The notes beneath the pieces are model-generated. The model searched no databases. It was not told the origin of the DNA and worked only from the letters and a program-made list of their open reading frames with translations. A DNA stretch of 64,000 nucleotides from Primula veris. Taxonomy: Eukaryota > Streptophyta > Magnoliopsida > Ericales > Primulaceae. The stretch lies in assembly GCA_963682055.1 (NCBI GenBank), contig OY821744.1, forward strand, positions 6,550,835 through 6,614,834, read 5' to 3'. The number at the start of each line of letters is the position of its first letter. The stretch's first letter is position 1. This document shows, piece after piece, positions 20,976-32,039 of the stretch. The translations under genes were made by a program, and so were the position numbers.

Positions 20976-23605
20976 TCATCCTTCAGAAGAAAGCTTCTCT
21001 TTGCACGTCCGTTGATTATGATTTGCATATTTCTTGCACCTCCCGCATTGATTAGCTTTCTTCTTTTTCGCGACTGGATTTGCCTCACCACCTGATGGAA
21101 TACGCTTCTTTTGAGGCCTTCCCGGAGGCCTTGATGTTTCTGGAGGTTTAATGTTTGACTCATTAATCAATTCAGAATCTCGCCAAATAGAACTAGGGAC
21201 TGGGTTGATTGGCGTATTGTACGAACTTCGATAAATGTCCACAAAGAACCATTTTTCAACAAAATTCTCCATAGGCAGTTTGTCCCTAGAAATACACAAA
21301 ACTGCATGTTGGCACGGGAACCCAGTCCTCTTCCATTCATGACATGAGCATTGCCGATGTCCCAGGTCCACGTATTCGGATGGAGCTGACAGCACTTCAT
21401 ATTTCCAAAACCCTGACCTCACAACCAAAAACGACAGACCGTTGTGAATGAATGTGTCCCATTTTTCTTGGTAGAAAGGACACAGAACACCTTTCCATGT
21501 TGCTGCAAAAAAAAAAAACATAACCAAAAATCTCTTAAAAACGTATACCTAGTAAAAACAGTATGATATGATGACAAACACGAATTCACATAACAGTCTG
21601 AGTTGCCACAAACCTGCTTTGATTCTTCTTTCATCGAACCATTTCATCAATTTCAATCTTAGCTTATCAATCAGTTCAGTGATAGGTAATTCTCTAATAT
21701 CATTGATCCAATTATTGAATGATTCCACAGCATTGGAAGTTGTCTCACCATATCGCGACTTTACACAATATGCTTCGGCCCATTTCATAGGATTGCAATT
21801 CTCCATAAATTTATCTATTTTACGACCCCCCATATTGCGCAACAACTTCATATTCTGTTCAAACAAAGGAATTGTAGCAGAAGTTGCACAAGTTTGCAAC
21901 AAATTAATAATTTCAGTCCTTTTTGTTCCATCACCCCCACTAAACTTCAATTTCAAATTATCCTTCAAATGGCGTAGACAGTAATAATGGTCTGCGTTGG
22001 GAAAAATCCGAGACATACCATCCAACAACCCAATATGTCTATCCGAGAAAAATGTCAAAGGACGGTCATCACCTATAGTTAACTTCAGTTGTTCTAGAAA
22101 CCAACCCCAATTATCAATATTCTCACTGCTAACAATAGCAAAAGCAAGTGGATACAACCCTGTAACATTAAAAAAATCAAAAACAGTCTGAAAATCAAAA
22201 ACAGTCTGAAAATCAAAAACAGTCTGAAAATAAAAAACAGTCTGAAAATCAAAAACAGTCTGATAACAAAAACAGTCTGATAACAAAAACAATCTGATAA
22301 CAAAAACAGTCTGATAACAAAAACAATCTGGTAACAAAAACATTTTTATAAAACAGTCTGATATAACAAAAGTTGTATATAAAACAGTCTGATAACAACA
22401 CAATTTAGGCTTGTATAACAAAACAGTCTGAACTAAATTTAAAAACAGTCTGAGTTATATAAACCATTAATGTAACAAAAAACAAACAAAAAAAGAGCTT
22501 GAAAAAGGAAAAACAAACCTTTATTGCCATTCTTGCCGACTGCAGACAATAAAACACCCTTATATTTTCCTTTTAAAAATGTTCCGTCAATGAAAAGCAT
22601 GGGGCGAACATCCCTAAACCCTTTTATGCAGCCATGAAGAGAGAAAAATACCCTTTTGAATTGATTTGAACCATTCCCATCCTTATCAAGTTCCAGGACA
22701 CTGCGACTCCCAGGATTTGTCGATTCTAAACCCACAAAATACCTTTCTAATTGGTTGTATGATTCATCGATATCCCCACTGTGCATTCCGCTAGCCATTT
22801 GGACAACATTCCAAGCTTTATAATAGCTTATCTCCAACCCATAACCAATCCTTAAATGCGATGTTATAGCAGAAGGGGCTAAATTTGGATTTTCCCTCAC
22901 ATATTCATCCATTATTTTCGATATGAGCTTGCTATTTACATGCTTGTTCAGAGCACCTGGGGCTAACTTTTTGCATGTATGTTGTGATTCAAACTTTCTA
23001 ATCTTAAATTGTTGGTCTGAGGTCCACACACCAGCATATATGTACCAGCTACAGCCAATACTATCCCTCTCTTCACAATAAGCGACCACCCTAACCGAGT
23101 TATTCCTTCCAAACCAGGGGACATGACCTTCATATATACAAAATTTCCGTAATGACTCTCTAAAGTGATCAGCACAACTAAAAATCTGCCCAACCCCAGT
23201 TATCAAGTTTGCCCACTCACTCGTTTTATAAACCTTCCTAACAGCTAAACTAGAACCTGCATCACACCAATCATCATCATCCGAAAATTCAGAACAATCA
23301 GCACTTATTTCCTTCGAAGTACCAACAGTGCAAGTGGATACAGTCCCAACAAAAACTAGAATCTCTACTATTTTTTTTCCCAACACGTTAAACAGAGCGA
23401 CCATATCTTTCAACTCATCATCCGATCTCAATAAACATCGCTCATCTATAATTGCTAAGTAGGTTAGAGACACTGAATCCAAATTCAAGCTAAACCTATT
23501 ACTTATTGTATGTAATAACTCCGCATAGGTCATACGCTTATTCAGAGCAACAGGGACACATTGATCATTATATCGACAATACATTACTAAATCAAACGAA
23601 TCCAT
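20976..23605 (-). CDS. MULE-1 MURA-type transposase, 719 aa, 3 exons
   Basis: Transposase of the Mutator superfamily, expected to bind the element ends and move it in the nucleus. Exons: 23605-22519, 22159-21614, 21502-20976. Residues ~1-75 look like a PB1-type domain. Residues ~140-220 match the MuDR N-terminal DNA-binding region (SCADHFRESLRKFCI...SQHTCKK). The DDE catalytic domain has Asp ~340 (FIDGTFLKGKYKG), Asp ~402 (FFSDRHIG) and Glu ~508 (TSNAVESFNNW), with the usual YCLRHLKDN between. A SWIM zinc finger follows (CSCHEWKRTGFPCQH, Cys 596/598/608, His 610), then an AT-hook-like RPPGRPQKKR and a C-terminal zinc knuckle CGRCKKYANHNQRTC. All three catalytic residues are present and no frame break is seen, so it may be functional. 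An in-frame upstream ATG lies in intron sequence; I prefer ATG 23603-23605 after a good acceptor (GTGCACAG). Confidence 0.9.
22160..22518 (-). repeat. Motif array in MURA intron between exons 1 and 2 (MULE-1)
   Basis: About 11 exact ACAGTCTG words plus several variants in 359 bp, all in reverse orientation on the plus strand, that is in sense for the transposase gene. Near-tandem units AAATCAAAAACAGTCTG and ATAACAAAAACAGTCTG make up the core. Confidence 0.87.
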
Positions 23606-23617
23606 CAGAAAAAATAC

Positions 23618-24593
23618 CTGTGCACAAAAACAGTATGAAGTATTAAATTTTAATAATAAACGCAATTGATCTCTAAAAACCTAACAAAAACCTACATTGT
23701 GTTACAGAAACAGTCTGAGTTATTATATAATAAGAATACAATAGCTCAGACTGTTTATAATAACTCAGACTGTTTTCTGTAACTCTAGAATACAATAGCT
23801 CAGACTGTTTTTAAAAACAGTCTGAATACAAGAAAAAACAGTATGAACTCTTGAATTTTAACAATACAAAATCATACAGAACAGTCTGAATTATTATAAT
23901 AAACACTGTTTTTTAAAACAGTCTGAATACAAGAAAAAAACAGTATGAAGTATTGAATTTTAATAATAAACGCAATTGATCTCTAAAAACCTAACAAAAA
24001 CCTACATTGTGTTACAAAAAAAAGTCTGAGTTATTATATAACAAGAATACAATAGCTCAGACTGTTTATAATAACTCAGACTGTTTTCTGTAACTCTAGA
24101 ATAAATAGCTCAGACTGTTTTTAAAAACAGTCCGAATACAAGAAAAAACAGTATGAACTCTTGAATTTTAACAATACAAAATCATACATAACAGTCTGAA
24201 TTATTATAATAAACACTGTTTTTTAAAACAGTCTGAATACAAGAAAAAAACAGTATGAAGTATTGAATTTTAATAATAAACGCAATTGATCTCTAAAAAC
24301 CTAACCAAAACATGCATTGTGTTACAGAAAACAGTCTGAGTTATTATATAACAAGAAATACAGTAGCTCAGACTGTTTATTAATAACTCAGACTGTTTTA
24401 TGTAACTCTTGAATACAATAGCTCAAACTGTTTTTTTAAAACAGTCTGAATAAATCATACATTGTGTTAGAAAATTCTGATTTATTATTTATTATAATAA
24501 ATCTCTAAAACCTAAATTCAGCAAAGCAATTTGAGCTAAACTCAGCAAGAAAAACGAAGCTAGCAATAAAAAAACAGTTTGAAGAGAGAGAAC
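23618..24593 (-). repeat. MURA 5' UTR intron built of 310-bp tandem units (MULE-1)
   Basis: Donor CAGACAG|GTTCTC (24594/24593) and acceptor GTGCACAG|GTATT (23618/23617) on the minus strand suggest a 976-bp leader intron. It holds ~2.6 units of a 310-bp tandem repeat starting with CAGTATGAAGTATT at 23631, 23941 and 24251. Each unit has about six TCAGACTGTTT words in both orientations. Confidence 0.7.
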
Positions 24594-24599
24594 CTGTCT

Positions 24600-24770
24600 G
24601 TCGAGAGAGAGAGATATACAGAAATTTGATAAAATTCGTTCAGTGAGAGAGATATACAGCTAATAGTGTATATAGATGGTTTAGAGAGAGAGAGATGGAG
24701 AGAAACGGTTTAGAGAGAGAGATAGATACAACTGTTTAAAAAAACAGAATATGTATAATATATATATAGT
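24600..24770 (-). promoter_or_regulatory. Promoter region of MULE-1 transposase gene
   Basis: On the minus strand a TATATATA tract (near 24757-24768) is followed by CTCTCTC tracts and then the putative 5' UTR donor. The promoter overlaps the innermost GGATTGGTCCA word of the right terminus (24770-24780), so terminal binding sites could also affect transcription. Confidence 0.45.
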
Positions 24771-24883
24771 GGACCAATCCTTAATTAGTTTCATAAATAA
24801 TGGACCAATCCTTAAATAAATTTTATAGCTGGACCAATCCTTAAATACTTTTGTTTTCGTGGACCAATCCTTAATTTTCTCTA
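24770..24883. repeat. MULE-1 right terminal repeat with four inverted GGATTGGTCCA words
   Basis: TGGACCAATCC at 24770-24780, 24801-24811, 24830-24840 and 24860-24870. One word more than at the left end, with 29-31 bp spacing. Confidence 0.8.
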
Positions 24884-24975
24884 AAAGGTAAATATTTTAA
24901 TTAGAATAAAAACCCTCTCATAGTCTCGTATTACTATTGATCTACATAATTTATTTATTTATTGTAGTATCATTT

Positions 24976-26062
24976 AGATAAGAGAAACATTATACTGAAT
25001 CCGGTCTACCACGTGTATCGTGTGTAATTTCATAGATTTTTATGTAGCAAATAGTAGTCAAATTCAAAATTCATCCCGGACATTTATTAATTTCCTATAT
25101 TTCCCATCTCTTACTTTTTTATTCTTTTTTAGATGGATCTATTTTTCTGAGTCTTTATTATTTTTTATTTTCTCCATAAAAATATAATATTTTTTATAGA
25201 GGTATTGAGTACGAGAAATACTATGATGAACCGGGTGTATCACGTGTAGCATGTGCTATTTCATAGATTTTTGACACTTATCACTTATTAATACATATGT
25301 ATGTACCGAATACTAGTCAAATTAAAAATTCATCATGTACATTTACGGATTCCCTATATTCCTTATTACCCAGACGCTTCCTACGAATTATTTTATTCGC
25401 TCCCCTAAAAATAATTAACTGTCACCGTTATTTTTATATTATTTCCCTTTAAAAATACTTATAATTTTTTAATTATTTAAAAGGTAAAGGTGAATATTGG
25501 TAAATATGTGAACTGAAAATTTCACTTCTCATCCCAATAAAAACTCAAATAAAAAGAAAAAATCTTGTGCAAACTACCCTAAACACAAATATTAATTAAA
25601 TTTAAAAATATGCATCAAAATAGGACTTAACACCGTATGTTAATTTTTTAACCTTTTAAAAATCTATAAAAATGGAGAATTTGAAAATATATTTTAATTA
25701 GTTTTTTTAAAATTTTAATTAGTTTTATTATTCGGTTCAAAAATGAAATTTTAGTGTCCATATTTACGAAGTATTTATTACCTTTTAAATAATTCAAAAA
25801 AAATCTAAGTTTTGTAAACCGGAAGAATATTAAAAAAAAAGGGTAGATTTTTAGGAGAAAGATGAAAATGTTTAATGTTGGTTAATGGGAAGTAGTGCAT
25901 TAACTGTCATTAATGGGTGAATTAACTGTCCTTAGTGAGTGTGTTTAATTTTGAATTCGTTTCGATACATTCGGATGTATTATTAAATGACAGGTGTTTT
26001 AAATACATTGGATGGCGCACGGTACAGATGATAAATCCGGATTACCATAGTATTTCTCTTGG
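24976..26062. mobile_element. Possible non-autonomous element with inverted termini
   Basis: A segment near 24976-25110 (GAGAAACATTATACTGAATCCGG... CACGTGTATCGTGTG) is repeated imperfectly at 25214-25365 (GAGAAATACTATGATGAACC... CACGTGTAGCATGTG). A sequence near 26017-26062, reversed, gives GAGAAATACTATGGTAATCCGG. Direct plus inverted copies suggest a small DNA transposon with a duplicated left end. No coding capacity and no target duplication found. Confidence 0.35.
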
Positions 26063-27343
26063 ATAGTGTATGCGGTAAGAATGGTCTTAGATTTGCCCAT
26101 CTGATAGACCCCACACCTCTGAAGGTACCTTATATCGTTAATTTGTTAGTCGTTTGATTATTTTACATTAGATCTGAACCGTATGATCTAAAATCTTATT
26201 AAAAACAAATTCTTAAATTACTATTCTACCCTTAAATTTTACGGTTTAAATTTAAAGTAAATGATACAACGGTCATGTATTTAACGATACTTTATACCGT
26301 TCAATGTATAATCGCACAAAAGAAAAACCCGGTAGCCAAATCACACATGACCACAAAATTGTACCCTATAGTTAAGCAGGATGTAACGATGACATGTAAA
26401 ATTGACAAGTTTTTAAGTGATTTGGAATAGATTTGTCAAGTGGATACTTCATAAATTTATGTAAAGTTTATACATCAACTTAGAAAGAAATGCTAGATTT
26501 ATCTGAAACCTGATTCCTAATTTTTGAACCTGGTCTGAAATTTCTACTTAAAAAGTATTGTTTTTTTAGGCAATTCAACATTATTTCCAAATCACTTAAT
26601 TATTAATTTGTAATTGTATCATGTTTCACATCCGACCGAGTTAGATTATCCAAATTTATTTTATCACATTAGGTAAAACAGAAGCATCGGGATCAGGTTT
26701 GGCTATAGATCAAGGTGGCACAAGTGCCATTAGGCCTCAAATGCAGTCCATTAGATGGGTATTGGTAGAATGAATCGATCCGTATGGGTGCGAATATGGG
26801 TGGTTAATATAGGAAATTGATACTTAATTATCTAGTTTTTTTCTCAATCGAGCTTTACCGGGGGGCTATGCACTATGATGCATTCGCCCCTAGTTGAAAC
26901 TAGCTCTAACTCACCAATGTTATATATTTTGTTGTGTGTTCTACAAGATCTTAATTGTTTAATAAGCCCACAAAATTGGACATACTTACTTCAAAATGTA
27001 AAGATAAGCATGTTAAACTTAATTCAAAATCTTGCGTCACAATATTGAAGGTAGCAAATTACTTTTCTGACTTTATCACATTATAAGTTATTTAGTAATG
27101 TGTAGTTATTAGTTAACTAGAGATGTGATTATCGACCTGATCATATTTTAAGTTATTTGGTAATGTCTAATAATGTGATTTTCTGGGGTATTTGGATGAA
27201 ACAATCCCTTACAAATGCTAACATCATTATTATACTTGACTATCTCTGATTGGTTTTAGCTGTCTTAGTATTTTCAGGATAATTTTTTAAAACCATGCAA
27301 TTTCATCCGAAGGTCAATAAAAACTTTGAATTTTTTTTTATAT
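26063..27343. other. AT-rich intergenic DNA
   Basis: No gene or repeat that I can support. It is the pre-insertion flank of the copia element. Confidence 0.5.
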
Positions 27344-27534
27344 TGTTAAAGGAAAGAATCATACTGAATAAATTAATTGACAACGGTAATTGAGAGCTGA
27401 TGATTTACTTCTTATTATCCTATATGTCAGCATAATTATAGGGATTACAGTAGATTGTGATTATCTAGTCCTGTATAAAAGGCTAGTGTTTTACCCTTGT
27501 AAATCATCACTAAATAAACATATGTTTCTCTTTA
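27344..27534 (+). repeat. Copia 5' LTR, 191 bp
   Basis: Starts TGTTAAAGGAAAG and ends TTTCTCTTTA; the canonical CA terminus is TA here. A TATA-like CTGTATAAAAGG lies near 27472-27483. It preserves the empty site (TTCTTATTATCC) into which MULE-2 inserted in the other LTR. Confidence 0.9.
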
Positions 27535-27546
27535 TGGTACCAGAGC
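27535..27546 (+). other. Primer-binding site for initiator tRNA-Met
   Basis: TGGTACCAGAGC differs at one position from TGGTATCAGAGC, the complement of the 3' end of plant initiator tRNA-Met that most plant copia elements use. It abuts the LTR directly. Confidence 0.85.
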
Positions 27547-27592
27547 AAGGTTCTGGAATTTAAAAATTCACAAAACCCTAGCCTACATAACG

Positions 27593-30500
27593 ATGGGAGA
27601 CAAAGGGGCAGAGAAAGCAACCAAGTCAGGCATGCCTTCTAACCCTAGTTGGGAAAATTTTAATCATCCTTTATACCTACACCATTCGGATCAGCCAGGG
27701 GCAATTCTTGTGTCACAACCCTTGGTGGAAGATAACTATAATACATGGGCTCAGTCCATGAATATGGCATTGGCGGTCAAGAACAAAATTGGCTTAGTCG
27801 ATGGAACGATTGAGGAGCCGACCGAGAAAGACGAACTGCTACAATGGAATCGTTGCAACAATTTAGTCAAGACTTGGCTACTAGGATCAATGTCAAAAGA
27901 GATTGCCGGAAGCGTCATCAACTGTAAGAGTGCACGCAACATGTGGCTTGATTTGCAAGAGCGTTTTTCTCATGCGAATACTGTCCAGCTTTTTCATGTG
28001 GAGAACGAGATCCATGATTGTGTGCAAGGTAACATGTCAGTAAGTTCCTACTACACAGAACTGAAAAAATATTGGGATGATCGTGATACACTTTGCCCGA
28101 TCCCTGCATGCAATTGTGGATCATCCAAACAGATAAACTCATATCGAGAGACTCAGAAGACCATGAAATTTCTCATGGGTCTGAATGATTCGTTTACTAC
28201 TGTACGTAGTAATATTTTGTTGTTGGATCCATTACCGCCGGTAAACAAGGCGTATGCACTAGTAATACGTCAAGAAAAGCAAACCGAGGTTTACGGAAAG
28301 GTGCCGACACAACCCGAAGCAGCTGTGTTTGCTGTGAAAAACTCGAACAGAGAATTAAACATAGAAAATAGTGGTTTAAAATGTGGAAAGTGCCACAAAA
28401 CAAACCATAGCACTGAAAATTGTCGCGCACATCAAAAGTGCACTTATTGTGGCTGGAAAGGACACTTATACGAGTTTTGTAGAAAAAGAAAGAATGTCGA
28501 AGGAGAGCGGACTCGTTTCAAAGGTAATCAAGTTAGTGCCTCTGTATCTAATAGGAAAGAAGAGGCGTCATACTTTCCGTTCTCTCAAGAGGAATGCAAA
28601 CAGCTACTAAACATGTTGAACAAGAGTAAGGTTTCCATGGTTAATCAAGTCGGTAATCATCTAAATCATGACGAAATCTCAGGTAAAACCCTCAAATTAT
28701 ATGAGAATGGAAAGAAAGATTATTGGATCTTAGATAGCGGCGCTACTGACCATATTGTTTGTAGTCCAAACCTCCTTACATTTTCAAAACAAGTTAAAAA
28801 TTACTCTGTTGAGTTACCAAATGGTTCATCTGCACAAGTTACTCATATTGGAAAAGTCGTTTTCTCACCCAATTTTATCCTTAATAATGTCCTGTGTGTG
28901 CCACTTTTTCATCTGAATTTGATCTCCATCAGTAAGCTAGCCTTCGATTCATCTTTCATTACTGTTTTTCTTAAAAACTTTTGTGTCATACAGGACCTAC
29001 GTTCGGGGAAGATGATTGGGACGGGAATTGAACGGGAGGGGCTCTATTACCTTGACCAAGCAAAAAAAGGAACATGTAATTCAATTCGAGCTTTTGTCCC
29101 TGGTCTTTGGCACCAACGCCTTGGACACCCTTCCAACAAAGTATCTTCATTATTTTCTTTTTTCAAGAATAAAATTTGTGATCAAGACAAATGTTTAATT
29201 TGCCCTCTAGCTAAACAGACCAGATTACCCTTTTCATTAAGTTCTATTTCTACTCAGTCTTGTTTTGATTTAATACATATCGATATTTGGGGTGGTTATC
29301 ATGTTCCTTCACTCTCAGGAGCAAAGTATTTTCTTACCATCGTTGATGATTATACTAGAAGCACATGGATTTATTTAATGAAATACAAATCCGAAACACG
29401 TGATCTTTTAGTCAAATTCATAAATATGGTTGAGAACCAATTTAATACTAGAATAAAAATTGTTCGTAGTGATAATGGCCCAGAATTCAAAATGGAAAGC
29501 TTTTATTCTGAAAAAGGGATCGTTCATCAAACTAGTTGCGTCGACACACCACAACAAAATGGTGTTGCCGAACGCAAACATAGACATCTACTTAATGTCG
29601 CTCGTGCTCTGCTTTTTCAAGCCAACCTTCCCAAACATTTTTGGGGTGATGCTATCCTTACCTCAGCATACCTTATTAACCGTACACCCACACCTGTCCT
29701 TGGTGGTAAAACACCATTCGAAAAATTATTTCAAAAGGAACCATCTTATTCACACCTAAGAGTTTTCGGTTGTTTATGTTTTGCTTCCACACATTCGAGT
29801 AAACGTACAAAATTCGACTCTCGTGCATCTCATTGCATTTTTCTTGGTTATCCTTATAGCCAAAAGGGGTATAGAGTGTTCGATCTTGAACTTAAAAAGG
29901 TCTTTGTCTCAAGAGATGTTCTATTTTTTGAGGACATATTTCCTTATCAAACCAACACGAATTCCGCTGCACCGCTGAATCACCCGAACCCCACTATCTC
30001 ACCTTCAGCCTTTGACATGGATTATATACCAAGTCCTAGCCTCATTACACCATCTCAAACACAATGGCTAGCCGATGACATGCCACCTGAACCCACACCT
30101 TTTCAACAAAACCAGCTAGAGGACACATCTCCAACTCAATCACCAACTACACCATTATCCTCAACGGTTTCATACCCCACACAATCTTTTCCCGATGATG
30201 CACAAGCAGCCCAACCACCACCAAGAAAATTTACACGGTCTACAAAAGCCCCGTCTTTTTTGCAAGACTTTCATGTTGAGGTAGCCCTTCCGTCAAGAAC
30301 CGTTCCTTCGTCTACAACGAACATGGTCATAAACAAAGGTACGGCCCATCCACTTTCCCATTTTTTGTCATATGACCATCTTTCTTCAAGGCACAAAGTT
30401 TTTACTAATAAGCTTACACTTCTTAAAGAACCAAAAAGCTTCCAGCAGGCTATTCGAGATCCAAAATGGCGTGAAGCTATGCACTCTGAAATACAAGCAC

Positions 30501-31996
30501 TTCAGGCCAATAATACTTGGAAGCTCGTCCCACTTCCATCTCATAAAAGAGCTATTGGATGTAAATGGGTTTACAAAATCAAGCTAAAACCGGATGGCAG
30601 TATAGAGCGTTACAAGGCTCGATTGGTGGCGAAAGGCTATAGTCAAGTTGAAGGCGTTGATTATCGTGAAACTTTTGCACCAGTAGCAAAACTCACTACA
30701 GTCCGTGTGTTACTTAGCATTGCCGCCATAAAAGGATGGCACTTACATCAACTCGACGTTAATAACGCTTTTTTAAATGGTGATCTTTACGAAGAAGTTT
30801 ATATGGCCATGCCTCCTGGTTTCGAAAGAAAGGGGGAGAATGTAGTTTGCAAGTTACAGAAGTCTATTTACGGATTAAAACAAGCCTCGCGACAATGGTT
30901 TATAAAGTTATCAAGTGCTCTCAAAGCGGATGGTTTCCAGCAATCTTTGTCAGATTATTCCCTATTTGTTCGAAATCATCCAGGTAGTTTTATTGCATTG
31001 TTGGTATATGTCGACGATGTGATATTGGCAGGAAATAACTTGCAAGACATTGCAAAAACAAAATTGTTTCTTTCAAACCATTTCAAGTTGAAGGATATGG
31101 GAATACTTAAATATTTCTTGGGAATAGAAGTCGCACGGTCCAAGCAGGGAATTACATTGTGTCAAAGAAAATATGCATTGGAAATTTTAGAAGACGCAGG
31201 GCTTTTAGGTGGAAAACCCTCTCGATTCCCTGTTGAGCAAAATTTGTCTCTCACTCAAACGAATGGGGAATTGCTTGCTGACCCATCTTCGTATCGTCGT
31301 CTAGTTGGTCGTCTCATTTACCTTACCATTACGAGGCCTGACCTTGTGTACATTGTCCACGTACTAAGTCAATTCATGGATAAACCAAGACAGCCACACC
31401 TTGAAGCTGCACACAAAGTTCTCAGGTACATAAAACAAGCACCCGGACAAGGAATTTTGCTATCTTCTCAAAGTCGATTGGAGTTGCGAGCATTTTGTGA
31501 TGCCGATTGGGCTCGATGCAGAGATACAAGAAGATCGATTACTGGGTACTGCGTTCTCCTCGGTTTATCACCGGTCTCTTGGAAAACTAAAAGACAGAGT
31601 ACTGTGTCTCGTTCGAGTGCAGAGGCGGAGTATCGTTCAATGGCTAATACTTGTTGTGAAATCACCTGGTTAAAGAATATTCTGAATGACTTAAATGTGA
31701 CACATACAAAACCAGTTACATTGTTTTGTGACAATCAGGCTGCTATGCACATAGCCGCAAATCCGGTGTTCCATGAACGAACGAAACATATAGAACTTGA
31801 TTGTCACTTAATACGTGAAAAGATTCAGAGTGGGATGGTGCGGACGGCTTATATTCGAACTACAAATCAGCCCGCTGACCTGTTTACTAAACCAATCGGT
31901 TCCACACAGTTCGAAGTGCTGCTTAGCAAGTTGGGAGTCATTAACATCCATTCCAACTTGAGGGGGAGTGTTAAAGGAAAGAATCATACTGAATAA
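27593..31996 (+). CDS. Copia Gag-Pol polyprotein, 1467 aa, intact
   Basis: Single open frame with all copia domains in copia order. Gag, ~20-240 (YNTWAQSMNMALAVKNKIG...), then two zinc knuckles ~264-300 (CGKCHKTNHSTENC and CTYCGWKGHLYEFC). Protease near 381 (WILDSGATDH). Integrase HHCC ~505-550 (LWHQRLGHP...CLICPLAKQ), then the catalytic core ~560-700 (IDIWGG, RSDNGPEF, NGVAERKHR give D,D,E). Reverse transcriptase ~965-1210 with KARLVAKGYSQ, LDVNNAFLNGDL and the active site YVDDVIL near 1139. RNase H ~1290-1440 (DADWA, SSAEAEYRS, CDNQAA). Start ATG lies 46 bp after the PBS; the last codons run 28 bp into the 3' LTR, where the TAA stop is supplied. No frameshift or stop. Lineage within copia not resolved. 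Confidence 0.96.
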   Translation: MGDKGAEKATKSGMPSNPSWENFNHPLYLHHSDQPGAILVSQPLVEDNYNTWAQSMNMALAVKNKIGLVDGTIEEPTEKDELLQWNRCNNLVKTWLLGSMSKEIAGSVINCKSARNMWLDLQERFSHANTVQLFHVENEIHDCVQGNMSVSSYYTELKKYWDDRDTLCPIPACNCGSSKQINSYRETQKTMKFLMGLNDSFTTVRSNILLLDPLPPVNKAYALVIRQEKQTEVYGKVPTQPEAAVFAVKNSNRELNIENSGLKCGKCHKTNHSTENCRAHQKCTYCGWKGHLYEFCRKRKNVEGERTRFKGNQVSASVSNRKEEASYFPFSQEECKQLLNMLNKSKVSMVNQVGNHLNHDEISGKTLKLYENGKKDYWILDSGATDHIVCSPNLLTFSKQVKNYSVELPNGSSAQVTHIGKVVFSPNFILNNVLCVPLFHLNLISISKLAFDSSFITVFLKNFCVIQDLRSGKMIGTGIEREGLYYLDQAKKGTCNSIRAFVPGLWHQRLGHPSNKVSSLFSFFKNKICDQDKCLICPLAKQTRLPFSLSSISTQSCFDLIHIDIWGGYHVPSLSGAKYFLTIVDDYTRSTWIYLMKYKSETRDLLVKFINMVENQFNTRIKIVRSDNGPEFKMESFYSEKGIVHQTSCVDTPQQNGVAERKHRHLLNVARALLFQANLPKHFWGDAILTSAYLINRTPTPVLGGKTPFEKLFQKEPSYSHLRVFGCLCFASTHSSKRTKFDSRASHCIFLGYPYSQKGYRVFDLELKKVFVSRDVLFFEDIFPYQTNTNSAAPLNHPNPTISPSAFDMDYIPSPSLITPSQTQWLADDMPPEPTPFQQNQLEDTSPTQSPTTPLSSTVSYPTQSFPDDAQAAQPPPRKFTRSTKAPSFLQDFHVEVALPSRTVPSSTTNMVINKGTAHPLSHFLSYDHLSSRHKVFTNKLTLLKEPKSFQQAIRDPKWREAMHSEIQALQANNTWKLVPLPSHKRAIGCKWVYKIKLKPDGSIERYKARLVAKGYSQVEGVDYRETFAPVAKLTTVRVLLSIAAIKGWHLHQLDVNNAFLNGDLYEEVYMAMPPGFERKGENVVCKLQKSIYGLKQASRQWFIKLSSALKADGFQQSLSDYSLFVRNHPGSFIALLVYVDDVILAGNNLQDIAKTKLFLSNHFKLKDMGILKYFLGIEVARSKQGITLCQRKYALEILEDAGLLGGKPSRFPVEQNLSLTQTNGELLADPSSYRRLVGRLIYLTITRPDLVYIVHVLSQFMDKPRQPHLEAAHKVLRYIKQAPGQGILLSSQSRLELRAFCDADWARCRDTRRSITGYCVLLGLSPVSWKTKRQSTVSRSSAEAEYRSMANTCCEITWLKNILNDLNVTHTKPVTLFCDNQAAMHIAANPVFHERTKHIELDCHLIREKIQSGMVRTAYIRTTNQPADLFTKPIGSTQFEVLLSKLGVINIHSNLRGSVKGKNHTE
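31958..31968 (+). other. Copia polypurine tract
   Basis: TTGAGGGGGAG immediately before the 3' LTR start TGTTAAAGG; it is the expected plus-strand primer and lies within the ORF. Confidence 0.85.
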
Positions 31997-32039
31997 ATTA
32001 ATTGACAACGGTAATTGAGAGCTGATGATTTACTTCTTA
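31969..32039 (+). repeat. Copia 3' LTR, left part
   Basis: First 71 bp of the 3' LTR, identical to 27344-27414. It ends ...ACTTCTTA, where MULE-2 begins. Confidence 0.93.

Larger units (their letters stand above)
13606..24875. mobile_element. MULE-1: ~11.3-kb Mutator-like element with Ulp1 and MURA genes
   Basis: Left end starts GGGTAAATTTTGGATTGG; the right end, reversed, is AGAAAATTAAGGATTGGTCC, an imperfect inverted repeat that may extend to 24883. Three copies of GGATTGGTCCA lie in the left 82 bp and four inverted copies in the right 106 bp. Inside are two convergent genes, a Ulp1-domain gene (+) and a MURA transposase gene (-), with motif-filled introns. It is nearly the same as MULE-2 at 32040-43844. 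Known: Ulp1-bearing MULEs occur in Arabidopsis (Kaonashi), melon and rice. No convincing target duplication is visible; only TA flanks both ends if the longer right end is taken. Confidence 0.88.

Noticed and set aside
21549..22421. Open frame with long N-terminal repeats of SDCFCYQTVF/DFQTVF
   Set aside because: These are translations of the TCAGACTGTTT intron array read through into MURA exon 2, not a real protein N-terminus; a good acceptor at 22160/22159 starts the exon.
13887..24593. CRISPR-like reading of the regularly repeated word
   Set aside because: Eukaryotic context, 8-11 bp word, irregular spacing, both orientations, no cas genes.
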